The notes under the pieces are model-generated. The model searched no databases and was not told the origin of the DNA. It worked only from the letters and a program-made list of their open reading frames with translations. A DNA stretch of 64,000 bases from CmP2 sp052084925. Its GTDB lineage: Bacteria > Actinomycetota > Actinomycetes > Actinomycetales > Micrococcaceae. Each line of letters opens with the position of its first letter. Positions within the stretch are counted from its first letter, which is position 1. Position numbers and translations under genes: made by a program. Where the stretch lies: positions 42,278-106,277 of the forward strand of contig JBQDEV010000012.1 of NCBI GenBank assembly GCA_052084925.1, in the 5' to 3' direction. Shown here piece by piece: positions 8,805 through 17,382 of this stretch.

Positions 8805-11477
8805 ATGGCTGAATTCAACCCGGGCATAGACGCGCCCGCATCCGTGACCGTTCCCGATCGACCCGGCCTCGAGGGCCTGGAGGACAAGCTCACCGCCCGC
8901 TGGCGCTCCGAGGGCACCTACGCCTTCGACCCGCAGACCACGCGCGCCGAGGTGTACTCCATCGACACTCCCCCGCCCACGGCCTCCGGATCGCTGCATG
9001 TCGGCCACGTCTTCTCCTACACGCAGACCGACGTCATGGCCCGTTATCAGCGCATGTGCGGCAAGAACGTGTTCTACCCCATGGGGTGGGACGATAACGG
9101 CCTGCCGACCGAGCGCCGCGTCCAGAACTACTACGGTGTGCGCTGCGATCCGACTAAGCCCTATATCGAGGGCTACCGTCCCCCGGAGTCGCCAGCGAAG
9201 AATCAGCGCGACTGGGACGTGATCTCCCGACAGAACTTCATCGAACTGTGTGAGGAACTGGCGGTCGAGGACGAGAAAGTCTTCGAGAACCTCTTCACCC
9301 AATTGGGTCTCTCCGTGGATTGGTCCCTGACCTACCGGACCATCGACGACGTCTCGCGCGCCGTCTCGCAGCGTGCGTTCCTGAAGAATTTCGCCCAGGG
9401 CGACGCCTACTTGGCCGAGGCACCCACCATGTGGGATGTCACCTTCCGCACCGCGGTCGCCCAGGCCGAGGTGGAAGACCAGGAGCGCGACGGCGCCTAT
9501 CACCGGATCGCCTTCCACCGGCACGATGCTGCCGAGACTGCAGACAGCACGATCTGGATCGAGACCACGCGTCCCGAGCTGCTCGCCTCCTGCGTGGCGC
9601 TGGTGGCACACCCGGATGACGAGCGCTACCAGTCCCTCTTCGGCAGCACCGTGACCTCCCCGCTCTTCGGCGTCGAGGTCGAGGTGAAGGCGCACCCGCT
9701 GGCCCAGCCCGATAAGGGCTCGGGCATTGCGATGATCTGTACCTTCGGCGACTCCACCGACATCACCTGGTGGCGCGAGCTGAACCTGCCGACCCGCGCT
9801 CTGATTGGCCGCGATGGCCGTTTCGCCTCCGAGACCCCGGAGTGGATCACGGATGAGACCGGGCGTCAACGCTATGAGCGCCTGGCCGGTGCCACCGTGT
9901 TCTCCGCACAGAAAGCTGTCGTGGAGATGCTCGTCGAGACTGGCGAGATGGAGGGCGAGCCGCGGAAGATCACCCACCCCGTGAAGTTCTTCGAGAAGGG
10001 CGACAAACCCCTCGAGATCGTGACCTCGCGGCAGTGGTACCTGCGCAATGGCGGTCGCGATACCGATCGTCGGGCGGCACTGATCGAGCGCGGCAACGAG
10101 TTCACCTGGCACCCGGGGCACATGCAGGCCCGCTACACCAACTGGATCGAGGGGCTCAACGGGGACTGGCTGGTGTCACGCCAGCGGTTCTTCGGCGTGC
10201 CGATCCCGGTCTGGTACCCCCTCGACGAGCAGGGCGAACCAGATTACGAGCACCCCATCGTCCCTGACGACACGGCGCTGCCGATCGATCCGATCGCCCA
10301 GCCCGCCCCCGGTTACACGGCCGATCAGCGCGACGTACCGGGCGGGTTCACCGGTGACCCGGATGTGCTCGACACCTGGGCGACGTCGTCGCTGACTCCG
10401 CAGATTGTGGGCCGTTGGTCCCGCGATGACGCGTTCTTCGACAACGTTTTCCCCTTCGATCTGCGTCCGCAGGGCCACGACATTATCCGCACCTGGCTCT
10501 TTTCGACGGTGGTGCGTGCCGATGCGCTGAACGGCTCCGCGCCGTGGCGCAACACGGCGCTGTCCGGCTGGATCCTGGATCCGGACCGGAAGAAGATGTC
10601 CAAGTCCAAGGGCAACGTTGTCGTGCCCTCCGACATTCTGGCGGAGTTCGGCTCGGACGCTGTCCGTTACTGGGCGGCGTCGGCCAAGCTCGGTGCGGAC
10701 ACCGCCTATGAGATCGCGCAGATGAAGATCGGGCGTCGTCTGGCCATCAAGTTGCTCAACGCCTCCAAGTTCGTGTTGAATCTCGGTGCCACAGCCGACT
10801 CGGTGGTTCGCAACGCTCAGGACGCCGCCGTTGTCACGAATCCCCTGGATCGGTCGCTGTTGCGCCAGTTGAGCACCACTGTCGAGCAGGCCACCGCCGC
10901 TTTCGATCGCTATGACTATGCGCGCGCGCTGGATCTGACGGAAGCCTTCTTCTGGCAGTTCACCGATGACTATGTCGAGCTCATCAAGGATCGGGCCTAC
11001 GGCGGCCACGGCGAGGCGGAGCAGGAGTCCGTGGTCGCTTCCCTGGCCACCACTCTGGATGCCCTGCTGCGGCTGCTGGCACCGTTCCAGCCCTTCGCCA
11101 CGGAAGAGGTCTGGGGCTGGTGGCGCACCGGTTCCGTTCACCACACGGCCTGGCCGGGTCATGGCGACTCCGCTGTCGGCATCGCCGCCGCCGGCGCCGA
11201 GGGTGACGTCGAGGTCCTCACCGTGGTGGCCCGTGCGCTGGCCGGCATCCGCAAGGCGAAGTCGACGGCGAAGGTCAAACAGCGCACGGCTGTCACCACC
11301 GCAACGATCCGCGGCACCGAGGCTCGCCTGGCGCAGTTGCGCGGCGGTGTCTCGGATCTTCAGGCCGCCGGCAATGTGGCGCACGTGGAATACAGTCAGG
11401 ACCTGAGCGACCCGGAGACAGATCTCGAGGTGACGGACGTCGAGTTGGCTCCGGCCGAGGAGACACCCGGGTCCTGA
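8805..11477 (+). CDS. valS: Valyl-tRNA synthetase
   Basis: This class I synthetase charges tRNA-Val and edits mischarged Thr. The 890-residue chain begins with the actinobacterial-type N-terminus. It has HVGH (HIGH motif) within TASGSLHVGHVFSYTQTD, GWDDNGLPTERRVQ, an editing domain in the middle, and KMSKS near residue 596 (DRKKMSKSKGN), followed by the anticodon-binding domain and an acidic tail. ATG 8805 has GGGAGA at nine bases. ATG 8796, three codons earlier, is possible only if translated without a leader. It is monocistronic, divergent from the SDR gene, and followed by a strong terminator. Confidence 0.96.
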   Translation: MAEFNPGIDAPASVTVPDRPGLEGLEDKLTARWRSEGTYAFDPQTTRAEVYSIDTPPPTASGSLHVGHVFSYTQTDVMARYQRMCGKNVFYPMGWDDNGLPTERRVQNYYGVRCDPTKPYIEGYRPPESPAKNQRDWDVISRQNFIELCEELAVEDEKVFENLFTQLGLSVDWSLTYRTIDDVSRAVSQRAFLKNFAQGDAYLAEAPTMWDVTFRTAVAQAEVEDQERDGAYHRIAFHRHDAAETADSTIWIETTRPELLASCVALVAHPDDERYQSLFGSTVTSPLFGVEVEVKAHPLAQPDKGSGIAMICTFGDSTDITWWRELNLPTRALIGRDGRFASETPEWITDETGRQRYERLAGATVFSAQKAVVEMLVETGEMEGEPRKITHPVKFFEKGDKPLEIVTSRQWYLRNGGRDTDRRAALIERGNEFTWHPGHMQARYTNWIEGLNGDWLVSRQRFFGVPIPVWYPLDEQGEPDYEHPIVPDDTALPIDPIAQPAPGYTADQRDVPGGFTGDPDVLDTWATSSLTPQIVGRWSRDDAFFDNVFPFDLRPQGHDIIRTWLFSTVVRADALNGSAPWRNTALSGWILDPDRKKMSKSKGNVVVPSDILAEFGSDAVRYWAASAKLGADTAYEIAQMKIGRRLAIKLLNASKFVLNLGATADSVVRNAQDAAVVTNPLDRSLLRQLSTTVEQATAAFDRYDYARALDLTEAFFWQFTDDYVELIKDRAYGGHGEAEQESVVASLATTLDALLRLLAPFQPFATEEVWGWWRTGSVHHTAWPGHGDSAVGIAAAGAEGDVEVLTVVARALAGIRKAKSTAKVKQRTAVTTATIRGTEARLAQLRGGVSDLQAAGNVAHVEYSQDLSDPETDLEVTDVELAPAEETPGS

Positions 11478-11507
11478 GTCCGGGAACACCTCCCACCCCG
11501 AACAGCA

Positions 11508-11539
11508 CGGCGGCCGCGATCCGAAGATCGCGGCCGCCG
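11508..11539. terminator. Bidirectional terminator between valS and the Rv2466c-like gene
   Basis: A 14-bp perfect stem of CGGCGGCCGCGATC and its complement closes on a CGAA tetraloop and is followed by GTTGTTGT on the plus strand. It sits between convergent genes. Confidence 0.85.
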
Positions 11540-11559
11540 TTGTTGTCAGAGGCTGGTGG

Positions 11560-12183
11560 TCAGTCGAACTGCGGGTCGGTCGAACGGCTCCGCTTCAGCT
11601 CGTAGAAGTATTCGTAGGATCCCAGCGCGACAGCACCGTCGAAGATCTTTCCGGCAATCTCGCCGCGCGGGATGCGGGTGAGGACCGGGCCGAAGAAGGC
11701 CGTGTCGTTGAAGGCCACCACGGGGGTTCCGACTTCGTCGCCGACCTTGGAGATGCCCTCCTGATGCGAGGCGCGCAGTTCCGTATCGAGAGCATCGGTG
11801 CGTGCGGCGTCGAGAAGATCGGCGTCTAGTCCGAGCTCGGACAGGGCATTAGAGACGGCAGACTCATAGTCCTTGTTTCCGTTGTTGTGGATCTCGGTGC
11901 CGAGGGCGGTGTAGAACTCGCCGACCTTGTCGTCACCGTGACGCTCACGGACCTGGACCACCGCGCGGGCGGGCAACCAGGCGCGGTCCATCAGCTCGCG
12001 GTAGCCCTCGTCGAGGTCGCGTCCCTCGTTGAGCACCGACAGGGACATGATGTGCCAGCGCACCGTGATGTTGCGGACCTGCTCCACTTCCTTGATCCAC
12101 CGAGAGGTGATCCAGGCGAAGGGGCAGATCGGATCGAACCAGAAATCGACGACTTCGCGGTTCTCGGCAGTGGCTTCAGACAT
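11560..12183 (-). CDS. DsbA-like oxidoreductase of the mycothiol-dependent Rv2466c family
   Basis: Members have a thioredoxin fold with a helical insertion. Rv2466c is a mycothiol/mycoredoxin-dependent reductase linked to oxidative stress. The 207-residue product matches the family along its length: FWFDPICPFAWITSRW near the N-terminus, MSLSVLNEGRD, IHNNGN, the cis-Pro region GTPVVAFND, FFGPVLTRIPRG, and the ending TDPQFD. The active site reads CPFA where Rv2466c, as I recall it, has CPWC, so the second (resolving) cysteine is missing and the protein should act as a monothiol. The start is ATG 12183 after GAGGAGGA. It lies next to clpX. Confidence 0.88.
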   Translation of the reverse strand: MSEATAENREVVDFWFDPICPFAWITSRWIKEVEQVRNITVRWHIMSLSVLNEGRDLDEGYRELMDRAWLPARAVVQVRERHGDDKVGEFYTALGTEIHNNGNKDYESAVSNALSELGLDADLLDAARTDALDTELRASHQEGISKVGDEVGTPVVAFNDTAFFGPVLTRIPRGEIAGKIFDGAVALGSYEYFYELKRSRSTDPQFD

Positions 12184-12256
12184 TCGTCCTCCTCGATGAT
12201 TCACTCCACCACGAACAGCACGTCATGGTGTGGATAGCATCTGCCACAACCGGGTG

Positions 12257-13543
12257 TCAGGCGGATTTATTCCGGCGCTTGCGCGCGACCTCGTGGGAGA
12301 TCAGCGTGGGTTCTTCCTCGCCCTTGACGGTCTCTCCGGTGATGACGACCTGGGCGACGTCGTCGCGCGCCGGGAGGTCGAACATCACCGGCTGCAGGAC
12401 ATCTTCCAGGATGGAGCGAAGCCCGCGAGCCCCGGTCCCGCGATCGTTGGCCTGTCCCGCGATGGCCTCGAGGGCCGAACGCTCGAAGACCAACTCGACA
12501 CCGTCGAGCATGAACATCTTCTGGTACTGCTTCACCAGGGCGTTCTTGGGTTCGGTGAGAACCCGAATCAGGGAGTCCTCATCGAGGTAATCGACGGCGG
12601 TCACCACGGGCAGACGGCCGATGAATTCGGGGATCAGACCGAATTTCAGCAGGTCCTCGGGCTGAACATCGGCGTAGGAAGGCGTCTCATTGCTGATGTG
12701 GTGCAAGGGGGCTCCGAAGCCGATGCCCTTGCGTCCGGCGCGGGATCCGATGATCTCGTCCAGCCCCGCAAAGGCTCCGGCGACGATGAACAGCACGTTG
12801 GTGGTGTCGATCTGCAGGAACTCCTGATGCGGATGCTTGCGGCCACCCTGTGGCGGTACCGAGGCGACGGTACCCTCGAGGATCTTGAGCAGCGCTTGCT
12901 GCACTCCCTCACCGGAGACGTCTCGGGTGATGGAGGGGTTCTCTGACTTCCGCGAAATCTTGTCGATCTCGTCGATGTAGATGATCCCCTGCTCCGCCTT
13001 CTTCACGTCGTAATCGGCTGCCTGAATCAGCTTGAGCAGGATGTTCTCGACGTCCTCGCCCACGTAGCCGGCCTCCGTCAGCGACGTCGCGTCGGCAACG
13101 GCGAAGGGCACGTTGAGCTTCCGGGCCAAGGTCTGGGCCAGATAGGTTTTGCCGGAGCCAGTCGGGCCCACGAGCAGGATGTTGGACTTGCCCACTTCGA
13201 CGTCAGCCAGATCGGATTCCTGGCCGAAGGGAGTCTTCGGGGCTTCTCCGTTGCGGATCCGCTTGTAGTGGTTGTACACGGCGACGGAGAGTGCACGCTT
13301 GGCGGCTGTCTGACCGATGACGTACTGCTCGAGGTGCTCGTAGATCTCGTGGGGCTTCGGCAGCTCGACTTCACCGGATTCAACGACTTCGGTGAGCTCT
13401 TCTTCGATGATCTCGTTGCAGAGTTCGATGCATTCGTCGCAGATGTAGACGCCGGGACCGGCGATGAGCTTGCGGACTTGCTTCTGGCTCTTGCCACAGA
13501 ATGAGCATTTGAGCAGGTCGGCGCTTTCTCCGATGCGTGCCAT
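12257..13543 (-). CDS. clpX: ATP-dependent Clp protease ATP-binding subunit ClpX
   Basis: ClpX unfolds tagged or damaged proteins and feeds them to ClpP. The 428-residue product has the N-terminal zinc-binding domain (C13, C16, C35, C38), Walker A GPTGSGKT, Walker B with the DEIDK sequence, sensor and pore-loop regions, and the ClpP-docking loop region. Length and order are normal. It lies 166 bases downstream of clpP2, with a hairpin between them, so it is probably expressed partly on its own and partly by read-through from clpP1P2. Confidence 0.97.
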   Translation of the reverse strand: MARIGESADLLKCSFCGKSQKQVRKLIAGPGVYICDECIELCNEIIEEELTEVVESGEVELPKPHEIYEHLEQYVIGQTAAKRALSVAVYNHYKRIRNGEAPKTPFGQESDLADVEVGKSNILLVGPTGSGKTYLAQTLARKLNVPFAVADATSLTEAGYVGEDVENILLKLIQAADYDVKKAEQGIIYIDEIDKISRKSENPSITRDVSGEGVQQALLKILEGTVASVPPQGGRKHPHQEFLQIDTTNVLFIVAGAFAGLDEIIGSRAGRKGIGFGAPLHHISNETPSYADVQPEDLLKFGLIPEFIGRLPVVTAVDYLDEDSLIRVLTEPKNALVKQYQKMFMLDGVELVFERSALEAIAGQANDRGTGARGLRSILEDVLQPVMFDLPARDDVAQVVITGETVKGEEEPTLISHEVARKRRNKSA

Positions 13544-13627
13544 GCGGGGATCTCCTCAAAACGGGGTACTTCCACAGCATAGTGGGTGGAGAGGTCGAAT
13601 CGATGAACGTAACGTCCCGGAACACGG

Positions 13628-13667
13628 CTGTGGCGCACCGGAGCGGTTGTCTCGCGGTGCGCCACAG
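13628..13667 (-). terminator. Hairpin between clpP2 and clpX
   Basis: A 13-bp perfect stem (CTGTGGCGCACCG and complement) encloses a 14-base loop. There is no T-run, so it may be a partial terminator or an mRNA processing or stability element rather than a full stop. Confidence 0.55.
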
Positions 13668-13709
13668 TCGCGGTGACTCCCGACCAGCGTGTCGGTCGGG
13701 CCAGGGGTG

Positions 13710-14366
13710 TCAGCTGCGCTGAATCTTGCGTGAGGGCAGCACCTCGTCAACGAGCCCGTATTCCAGGGCTCCCTCGGCGGAGAGGAACTTGTCGCGGTCG
13801 ATGTCGCGGGACACCTCTTCAGGGGACTTATTGCTGTGACGGGCCAGGGTGTGCTCCATCCAGACACGCATCCGGTTGATCTCCTCGGCATGGATAGCGA
13901 GATCCGTGGCCGTACCGCGATCTCCGCCCATGGCCGGCTGGTGAATGAGCACCCGAGCGTTCGGCAGCGCCAGGCGCTTGCCGGGGGCGCCGGCGGCCAA
14001 CAGCACGGCGGCTGCGGAGGCAGCCTGCCCAAGGCAGACCGTCTGCACCTCGGGACGGATGAACTGCATGGTGTCGTAGATGGCGGTCATGGCGGTGAAG
14101 GAGCCACCGGGCGAATTGATGTAGAGCGTGATGTCTCGCTCCGAGTCCATCGATTCCAGCACGAGCAGCTGGGCCATGATGTCATCGGCCGAGGCGTCAT
14201 CCACCTGGGCACCGAGGAATACGATGCGGTCTTCGAACAGCTTCGCGTAGGGGTCCTGACGCTTGAAGCCGTAGGGGGTGCGCTCTTCGAACTGGGGAAG
14301 AATATAGCGCGAGCTCGGTGCCGGCACTCCGGCACCGGTCGGCATTCCGGTGGGCATGTGGTTCAT
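13710..14366 (-). CDS. clpP2: ATP-dependent Clp protease proteolytic subunit 2
   Basis: This is one of the two ClpP rings of the actinobacterial hetero-tetradecameric protease. The 218-residue protein has the Ser-His-Asp triad at S117 (GQAASAAAV), H142 (LIHQP) and D192 (DIDRDKF). The N-terminus (about 35 residues before the conserved core) is longer than in E. coli ClpP, as usual in actinobacterial ClpP2. The start is ATG 14366 after AGGAGAGACATC. An upstream in-frame codon would overlap clpP1. It is downstream of clpP1 by 64 bases in one operon. Confidence 0.96.
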   Translation of the reverse strand: MNHMPTGMPTGAGVPAPSSRYILPQFEERTPYGFKRQDPYAKLFEDRIVFLGAQVDDASADDIMAQLLVLESMDSERDITLYINSPGGSFTAMTAIYDTMQFIRPEVQTVCLGQAASAAAVLLAAGAPGKRLALPNARVLIHQPAMGGDRGTATDLAIHAEEINRMRVWMEHTLARHSNKSPEEVSRDIDRDKFLSAEGALEYGLVDEVLPSRKIQRS

Positions 14367-14430
14367 GATGTCTCTCCTGAGGGCGACGTCGCGATGGTCG
14401 AGAAAGGGTAGGGGGTGGCAAGAACTGGCG

Positions 14431-15051
14431 TCACTGCTTGACGCCGCCACCACCGGTCACGCTGCCGGAACGCTCGGCGATGTGGTCGAAGAAGCCGTAT
14501 TCCAGTCCGTCCTGGGCGGTGAACCACTTATCGCGTTCGTTGTCCTTCAGGATGGTCTCGACGGTCTGACCGGTCTGTTCGGCGGTCAGTTCAGCCATGA
14601 CCTGCTTCATGTGCAGGATCAGCTGCGCCTGGATCCGAATATCAGACTCCGTACCGCCGATGCCGCCCGAGGGCTGGTGCATCAGGATTCGCGCGTGGGG
14701 TGTGGCGTAGCGCTTGCCCTTAGTGCCCGAGGACAGCAGGAACTGTCCCATGGACGCAGCGAGGCCGGTAGCCACGGTGACGACGTCGTTGGGAATGTAC
14801 TGCATGGTGTCGTAGATGGCCATGCCTGCCGTCACCGACCCGCCGGGCGAGTTGATGTAGAGGAAAATGTCCTTCTCCGGATCTTCGGCCGAGAGCAGGA
14901 GCATCTGTGAGCAGATGGCATTCGCGTTGTCGTCCCGGACTTCAGAGCCGAGCCAGATGATGCGCTCTTTGAGCAGGCGGTTGTAGATGTAGTCTTCGCG
15001 CTGAGCCGGGTCCACCGACTGCATGCGAGGTGTGGGGGACGATTCGGTCAT
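14431..15051 (-). CDS. clpP1: ATP-dependent Clp protease proteolytic subunit 1
   Basis: This is the first of the paired ClpP subunits. The 206-residue product carries S100 (GLAASMGQF), H125 (LMHQPSGG) and D174 (NERDKW), and the conserved INSPGGSV and YDTMQYI segments. ATG 15051 follows AAGGACGTC. The C-terminus ends in a short Gly-rich tail. ClpP1 and ClpP2 together form the active protease. In actinobacteria this operon is commonly activated by ClgR, and a ClgR-like box lies about 140 bases upstream. Confidence 0.96.
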   Translation of the reverse strand: MTESSPTPRMQSVDPAQREDYIYNRLLKERIIWLGSEVRDDNANAICSQMLLLSAEDPEKDIFLYINSPGGSVTAGMAIYDTMQYIPNDVVTVATGLAASMGQFLLSSGTKGKRYATPHARILMHQPSGGIGGTESDIRIQAQLILHMKQVMAELTAEQTGQTVETILKDNERDKWFTAQDGLEYGFFDHIAERSGSVTGGGGVKQ

Positions 15052-15189
15052 GACGTCCTTACCTTCCTTCAACTGGCTGATGAAACACTTTCGGATCTCC
15101 GGGCACTGTATCCGGTGCGGACGATCCGAACGATCTGTATTGACACTACTGTGCCCAACCGTGGTTCGGCACGCATGTTGCCCGCTGTT

Positions 15190-15200
15190 CGCTGATGGCG
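15190..15200 (+). promoter_or_regulatory. Possible ClgR operator upstream of clpP1P2
   Basis: CGCTGATGGCG matches the core of the ClgR consensus as I recall it (CGCYNANRGCG) at every defined base. Its place between tig and clpP1 is where ClgR boxes lie in related genomes. The outer bases of the consensus match less well. Confidence 0.45.
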
Positions 15201-15236
15201 GGACCGGGCCCGAGGAACCCGCCTGTCACGACGCAA

Positions 15237-15281
15237 CGAGGGACTCGCTGATCAACTGGTAGTCGATCAACGAGCCCCTCG
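15237..15281 (-). terminator. Terminator after tig
   Basis: CGAGGGGCTCGTTGATC (minus strand) pairs with GATCAGCGAGTCCCTCG using two G-U pairs, around an 11-base loop, followed by TTGCGTCG. It separates tig from the clpP1P2 operon. Confidence 0.7.
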
Positions 15282-15329
15282 CTCGCGTTACTCGGTGCTA
15301 CACCGGATGCCCGGCGCGGCGTCGCAGTA

Positions 15330-16928
15330 TCAGGCGTCAGCGCCCTCGTCTTCAGCCGCCTTCTTCGCGGCAGGCTTCTTGGCAGGAGCCTTCTTTGCCG
15401 CGGGCTTCTTAGCGGGAGCCTTCTTAGCGGGAGCCTTCTTGGCGGCAGGCTTCTCTTCAGCCTCGTCGGACTCCTCGGCGCCTTCAGCCTTCTCGGCAGC
15501 CTTCTTCGGTGCCGCCTTCTTGGCGGCAGGCTTCTTAGCAGCAGCCTTCTTCGCGGGGGCCTTCTTCTCTTCCTTCGGCTCCTCGGCATCGGCAGACTCG
15601 GTTGCCTCAGCGGCATCCTCGTCCTGCTCGCCTGCGGGCTTGACGAAGGAGCTCAGGTCCACGGCGTTGCCGTCGGTGTCGGTGACCTCGGCGAACTCAA
15701 GAACCTTGGCAAGCGCCTTGCGGCGGCGGACCTCGCCCATGATGAGCGGAACCTGGCCGGCCTGATCCAGCATCTGCGCGAACTGGTTCGGGTCCATGCC
15801 GTACTGCGAAGCGGAAGAGATAATGTATTCGATCAGCTCAGACTGCTCGACACCCACCTCTTCGGTGTCGGCCACGGCATCGAGGATGACCTCGTTGCGG
15901 AAGGCCTCGCGGAAGTTCTCCGACACCTCTTCACGGTGATCGGCAGTGTCGTGGTCATCGCCTTCAGAGTGGCCGCCCTGGGAGAAGTGCTGCTCCACCT
16001 GCTCTTCGACGACAGAATCCGGAACCGGGACCTCGATGAGTTTCACGAGCTCCTCGAGGACCTTGTCGCGGGCTTCGACGCCCTGCTCAGTGACGGCCTG
16101 CTCGGAAGCCTGTTTCTTCAGGTCTTCCTTCAGCTCGGCGATGGTGTCGAATTCGGAGGCCAGCTGAGCGAACTCGTCGTCGGCCTCGGGAAGCTCGCGA
16201 TCCTTCACAGCGGAGACGACAACCTTGACGGTTGCCTTCTCACCGGAGCGGTCGCCACCGGAAAGGGTGGTTTCGAAGATCGCGTCTTCGTCCGCCGACA
16301 GACCCTCGAGCGCCTCGTCGAGTCCCTCGAGCATGGTGCCGGCGCCGACCTGGTACGACAGGTCGTCTGCCTGGTCCACGGTCTCATCGTCGATGGTCGC
16401 CGTCAGCGAGATGGTGACGAAGTCATCCTTGGCTGCGGGACGATCGGTCTCCTTCAGGGTCCCGAAGCGCGAGCGCAGATCGTTGAGGGCCTTCTCTTCG
16501 TCCTCGGCCGAGGCAGCTGCAGGCTCAACGGTGACCTTGATGCCCTTGTAGTCGGGGAGCTCGATGGTCGGGCGCACGTCCACCTCGGCGGTGAACTTCA
16601 GCGGCGCCTCGGCGTCACCTTCTGCACCGGGAGCGGAGGTGATGTCCACCTCAGGACGGTTCAGAGGAGTGATCTCGGCTTCACGCAAAGCTTCTTGGTA
16701 GAACCCGTTCAGCCCTTCGTTGATGGCGGTCTCGATGACATAGCCACGGCCGATGCGCTGGTCGATCAGACGATTCGGAACCTTGCCCTTGCGGAAGCCC
16801 GGGATCTGGACCTGGTTGGCGATGGTCTTGTACGCCTCGTCGATACTCGGCTTCAGCTCATCGAACGGGACCTCGACGTCCAGCTTCACCCGGGTCGGGT
16901 TGAGGGTTTCTGCGGTGCTCTTGACCAC
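15330..16928 (-). CDS. tig: Trigger factor with histone-H1-like C-terminal tail
   Basis: This ribosome-bound chaperone and prolyl isomerase acts on new chains. The ribosome-binding signature GFRKGKVP lies at 44-51, an FKBP-type PPIase domain lies at about 165-250, and the helical chaperone arms extend to about 430. The 532-residue length exceeds the usual 430-460 because residues 452-532 are a Lys/Ala/Pro tail of repeated AAKK, PAKK and APKK units, split by an acidic stretch. The start is GTG 16928, preceded by CAGGAG at six bases, giving VVKSTAETLN. Upstream codons would extend it without support. The tail could bind RNA, ribosomes or DNA, but this is inference. Confidence 0.95.
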   Translation of the reverse strand: MVKSTAETLNPTRVKLDVEVPFDELKPSIDEAYKTIANQVQIPGFRKGKVPNRLIDQRIGRGYVIETAINEGLNGFYQEALREAEITPLNRPEVDITSAPGAEGDAEAPLKFTAEVDVRPTIELPDYKGIKVTVEPAAASAEDEEKALNDLRSRFGTLKETDRPAAKDDFVTISLTATIDDETVDQADDLSYQVGAGTMLEGLDEALEGLSADEDAIFETTLSGGDRSGEKATVKVVVSAVKDRELPEADDEFAQLASEFDTIAELKEDLKKQASEQAVTEQGVEARDKVLEELVKLIEVPVPDSVVEEQVEQHFSQGGHSEGDDHDTADHREEVSENFREAFRNEVILDAVADTEEVGVEQSELIEYIISSASQYGMDPNQFAQMLDQAGQVPLIMGEVRRRKALAKVLEFAEVTDTDGNAVDLSSFVKPAGEQDEDAAEATESADAEEPKEEKKAPAKKAAAKKPAAKKAAPKKAAEKAEGAEESDEAEEKPAAKKAPAKKAPAKKPAAKKAPAKKPAAKKAAEDEGADA

Positions 16929-17022
16929 GTAAGACTCCTGTGGGATTGATCTTCTTGGTTCCATGGCCGTCGTCCTGGGATCAACGACCATTCTGGCGAC
17001 CGGACTGCCGATCACCATGATG

Positions 17023-17096
17023 TCGGGGTGACAGGATTTGAACCTGCGGCCTCACGCTCCCAAAGCGCGCGCTCTACCAAGCTGAGCTACACCCCG
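17023..17096 (-). tRNA. tRNA-Pro (anticodon TGG)
   Basis: A 7-bp acceptor stem (CGGGGTG/CACCCCG), D arm AGCTCAGCTTGGTAGAGC, anticodon loop CTTTGGGAG with TGG, and T arm GGTTCAAATCC are all present. The discriminator is A. CCA is not encoded. Confidence 0.95.
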
Positions 17097-17269
17097 TCCG
17101 AGGCGGTCCTACGCTGAAACAGTTGCGGTGGCACGCTCATGGCTCAGACAGACCAAGCGGCCCGCGCGAACACCGGCCATCGAATATTCTACGCATAGTT
17201 CAACAAGATTTCGCATTTTGCGGATCTTTGCGCTTGTCGGGTATGCTCAATTCCGCTGCATGCAGCTAC

Positions 17270-17340
17270 GGGGATGTAGCTCAATGGTAGAGCCCCAGTC
17301 TTCCAAACTGGTGGTGCGGGTTCGATTCCCGTCATCCCCT
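17270..17340 (+). tRNA. tRNA-Gly (anticodon TCC)
   Basis: The acceptor GGGGATG/CATCCCC, D arm AGCTCAATGGTAGAGC, anticodon loop CTTCCAA with TCC, and T arm GGTTCGATTCC form a complete cloverleaf of 71 bases with discriminator T. CCA is not encoded. Confidence 0.95.
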
Positions 17341-17360
17341 CCACTGTGAATTACCACGTC

Positions 17361-17382
17361 AGGCCGGGATTTTTCCCGGCCT
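17361..17382 (+). terminator. Terminator after tRNA-Gly
   Basis: AGGCCGGGA pairs with TCCCGGCCT around a short T-rich loop, 20 bases after the tRNA. Confidence 0.75.

Noticed and set aside
8760..11489. Long minus-strand frames opposite valS
   Set aside because: They are antisense to an intact synthetase with HIGH and KMSKS motifs, and have shadow-type composition.
15340..15570. Short tandem repeats resembling a CRISPR or minisatellite array
   Set aside because: The repeats are in-frame codons for the AAKK/PAKK tail of trigger factor. There are no spacers or cas genes.
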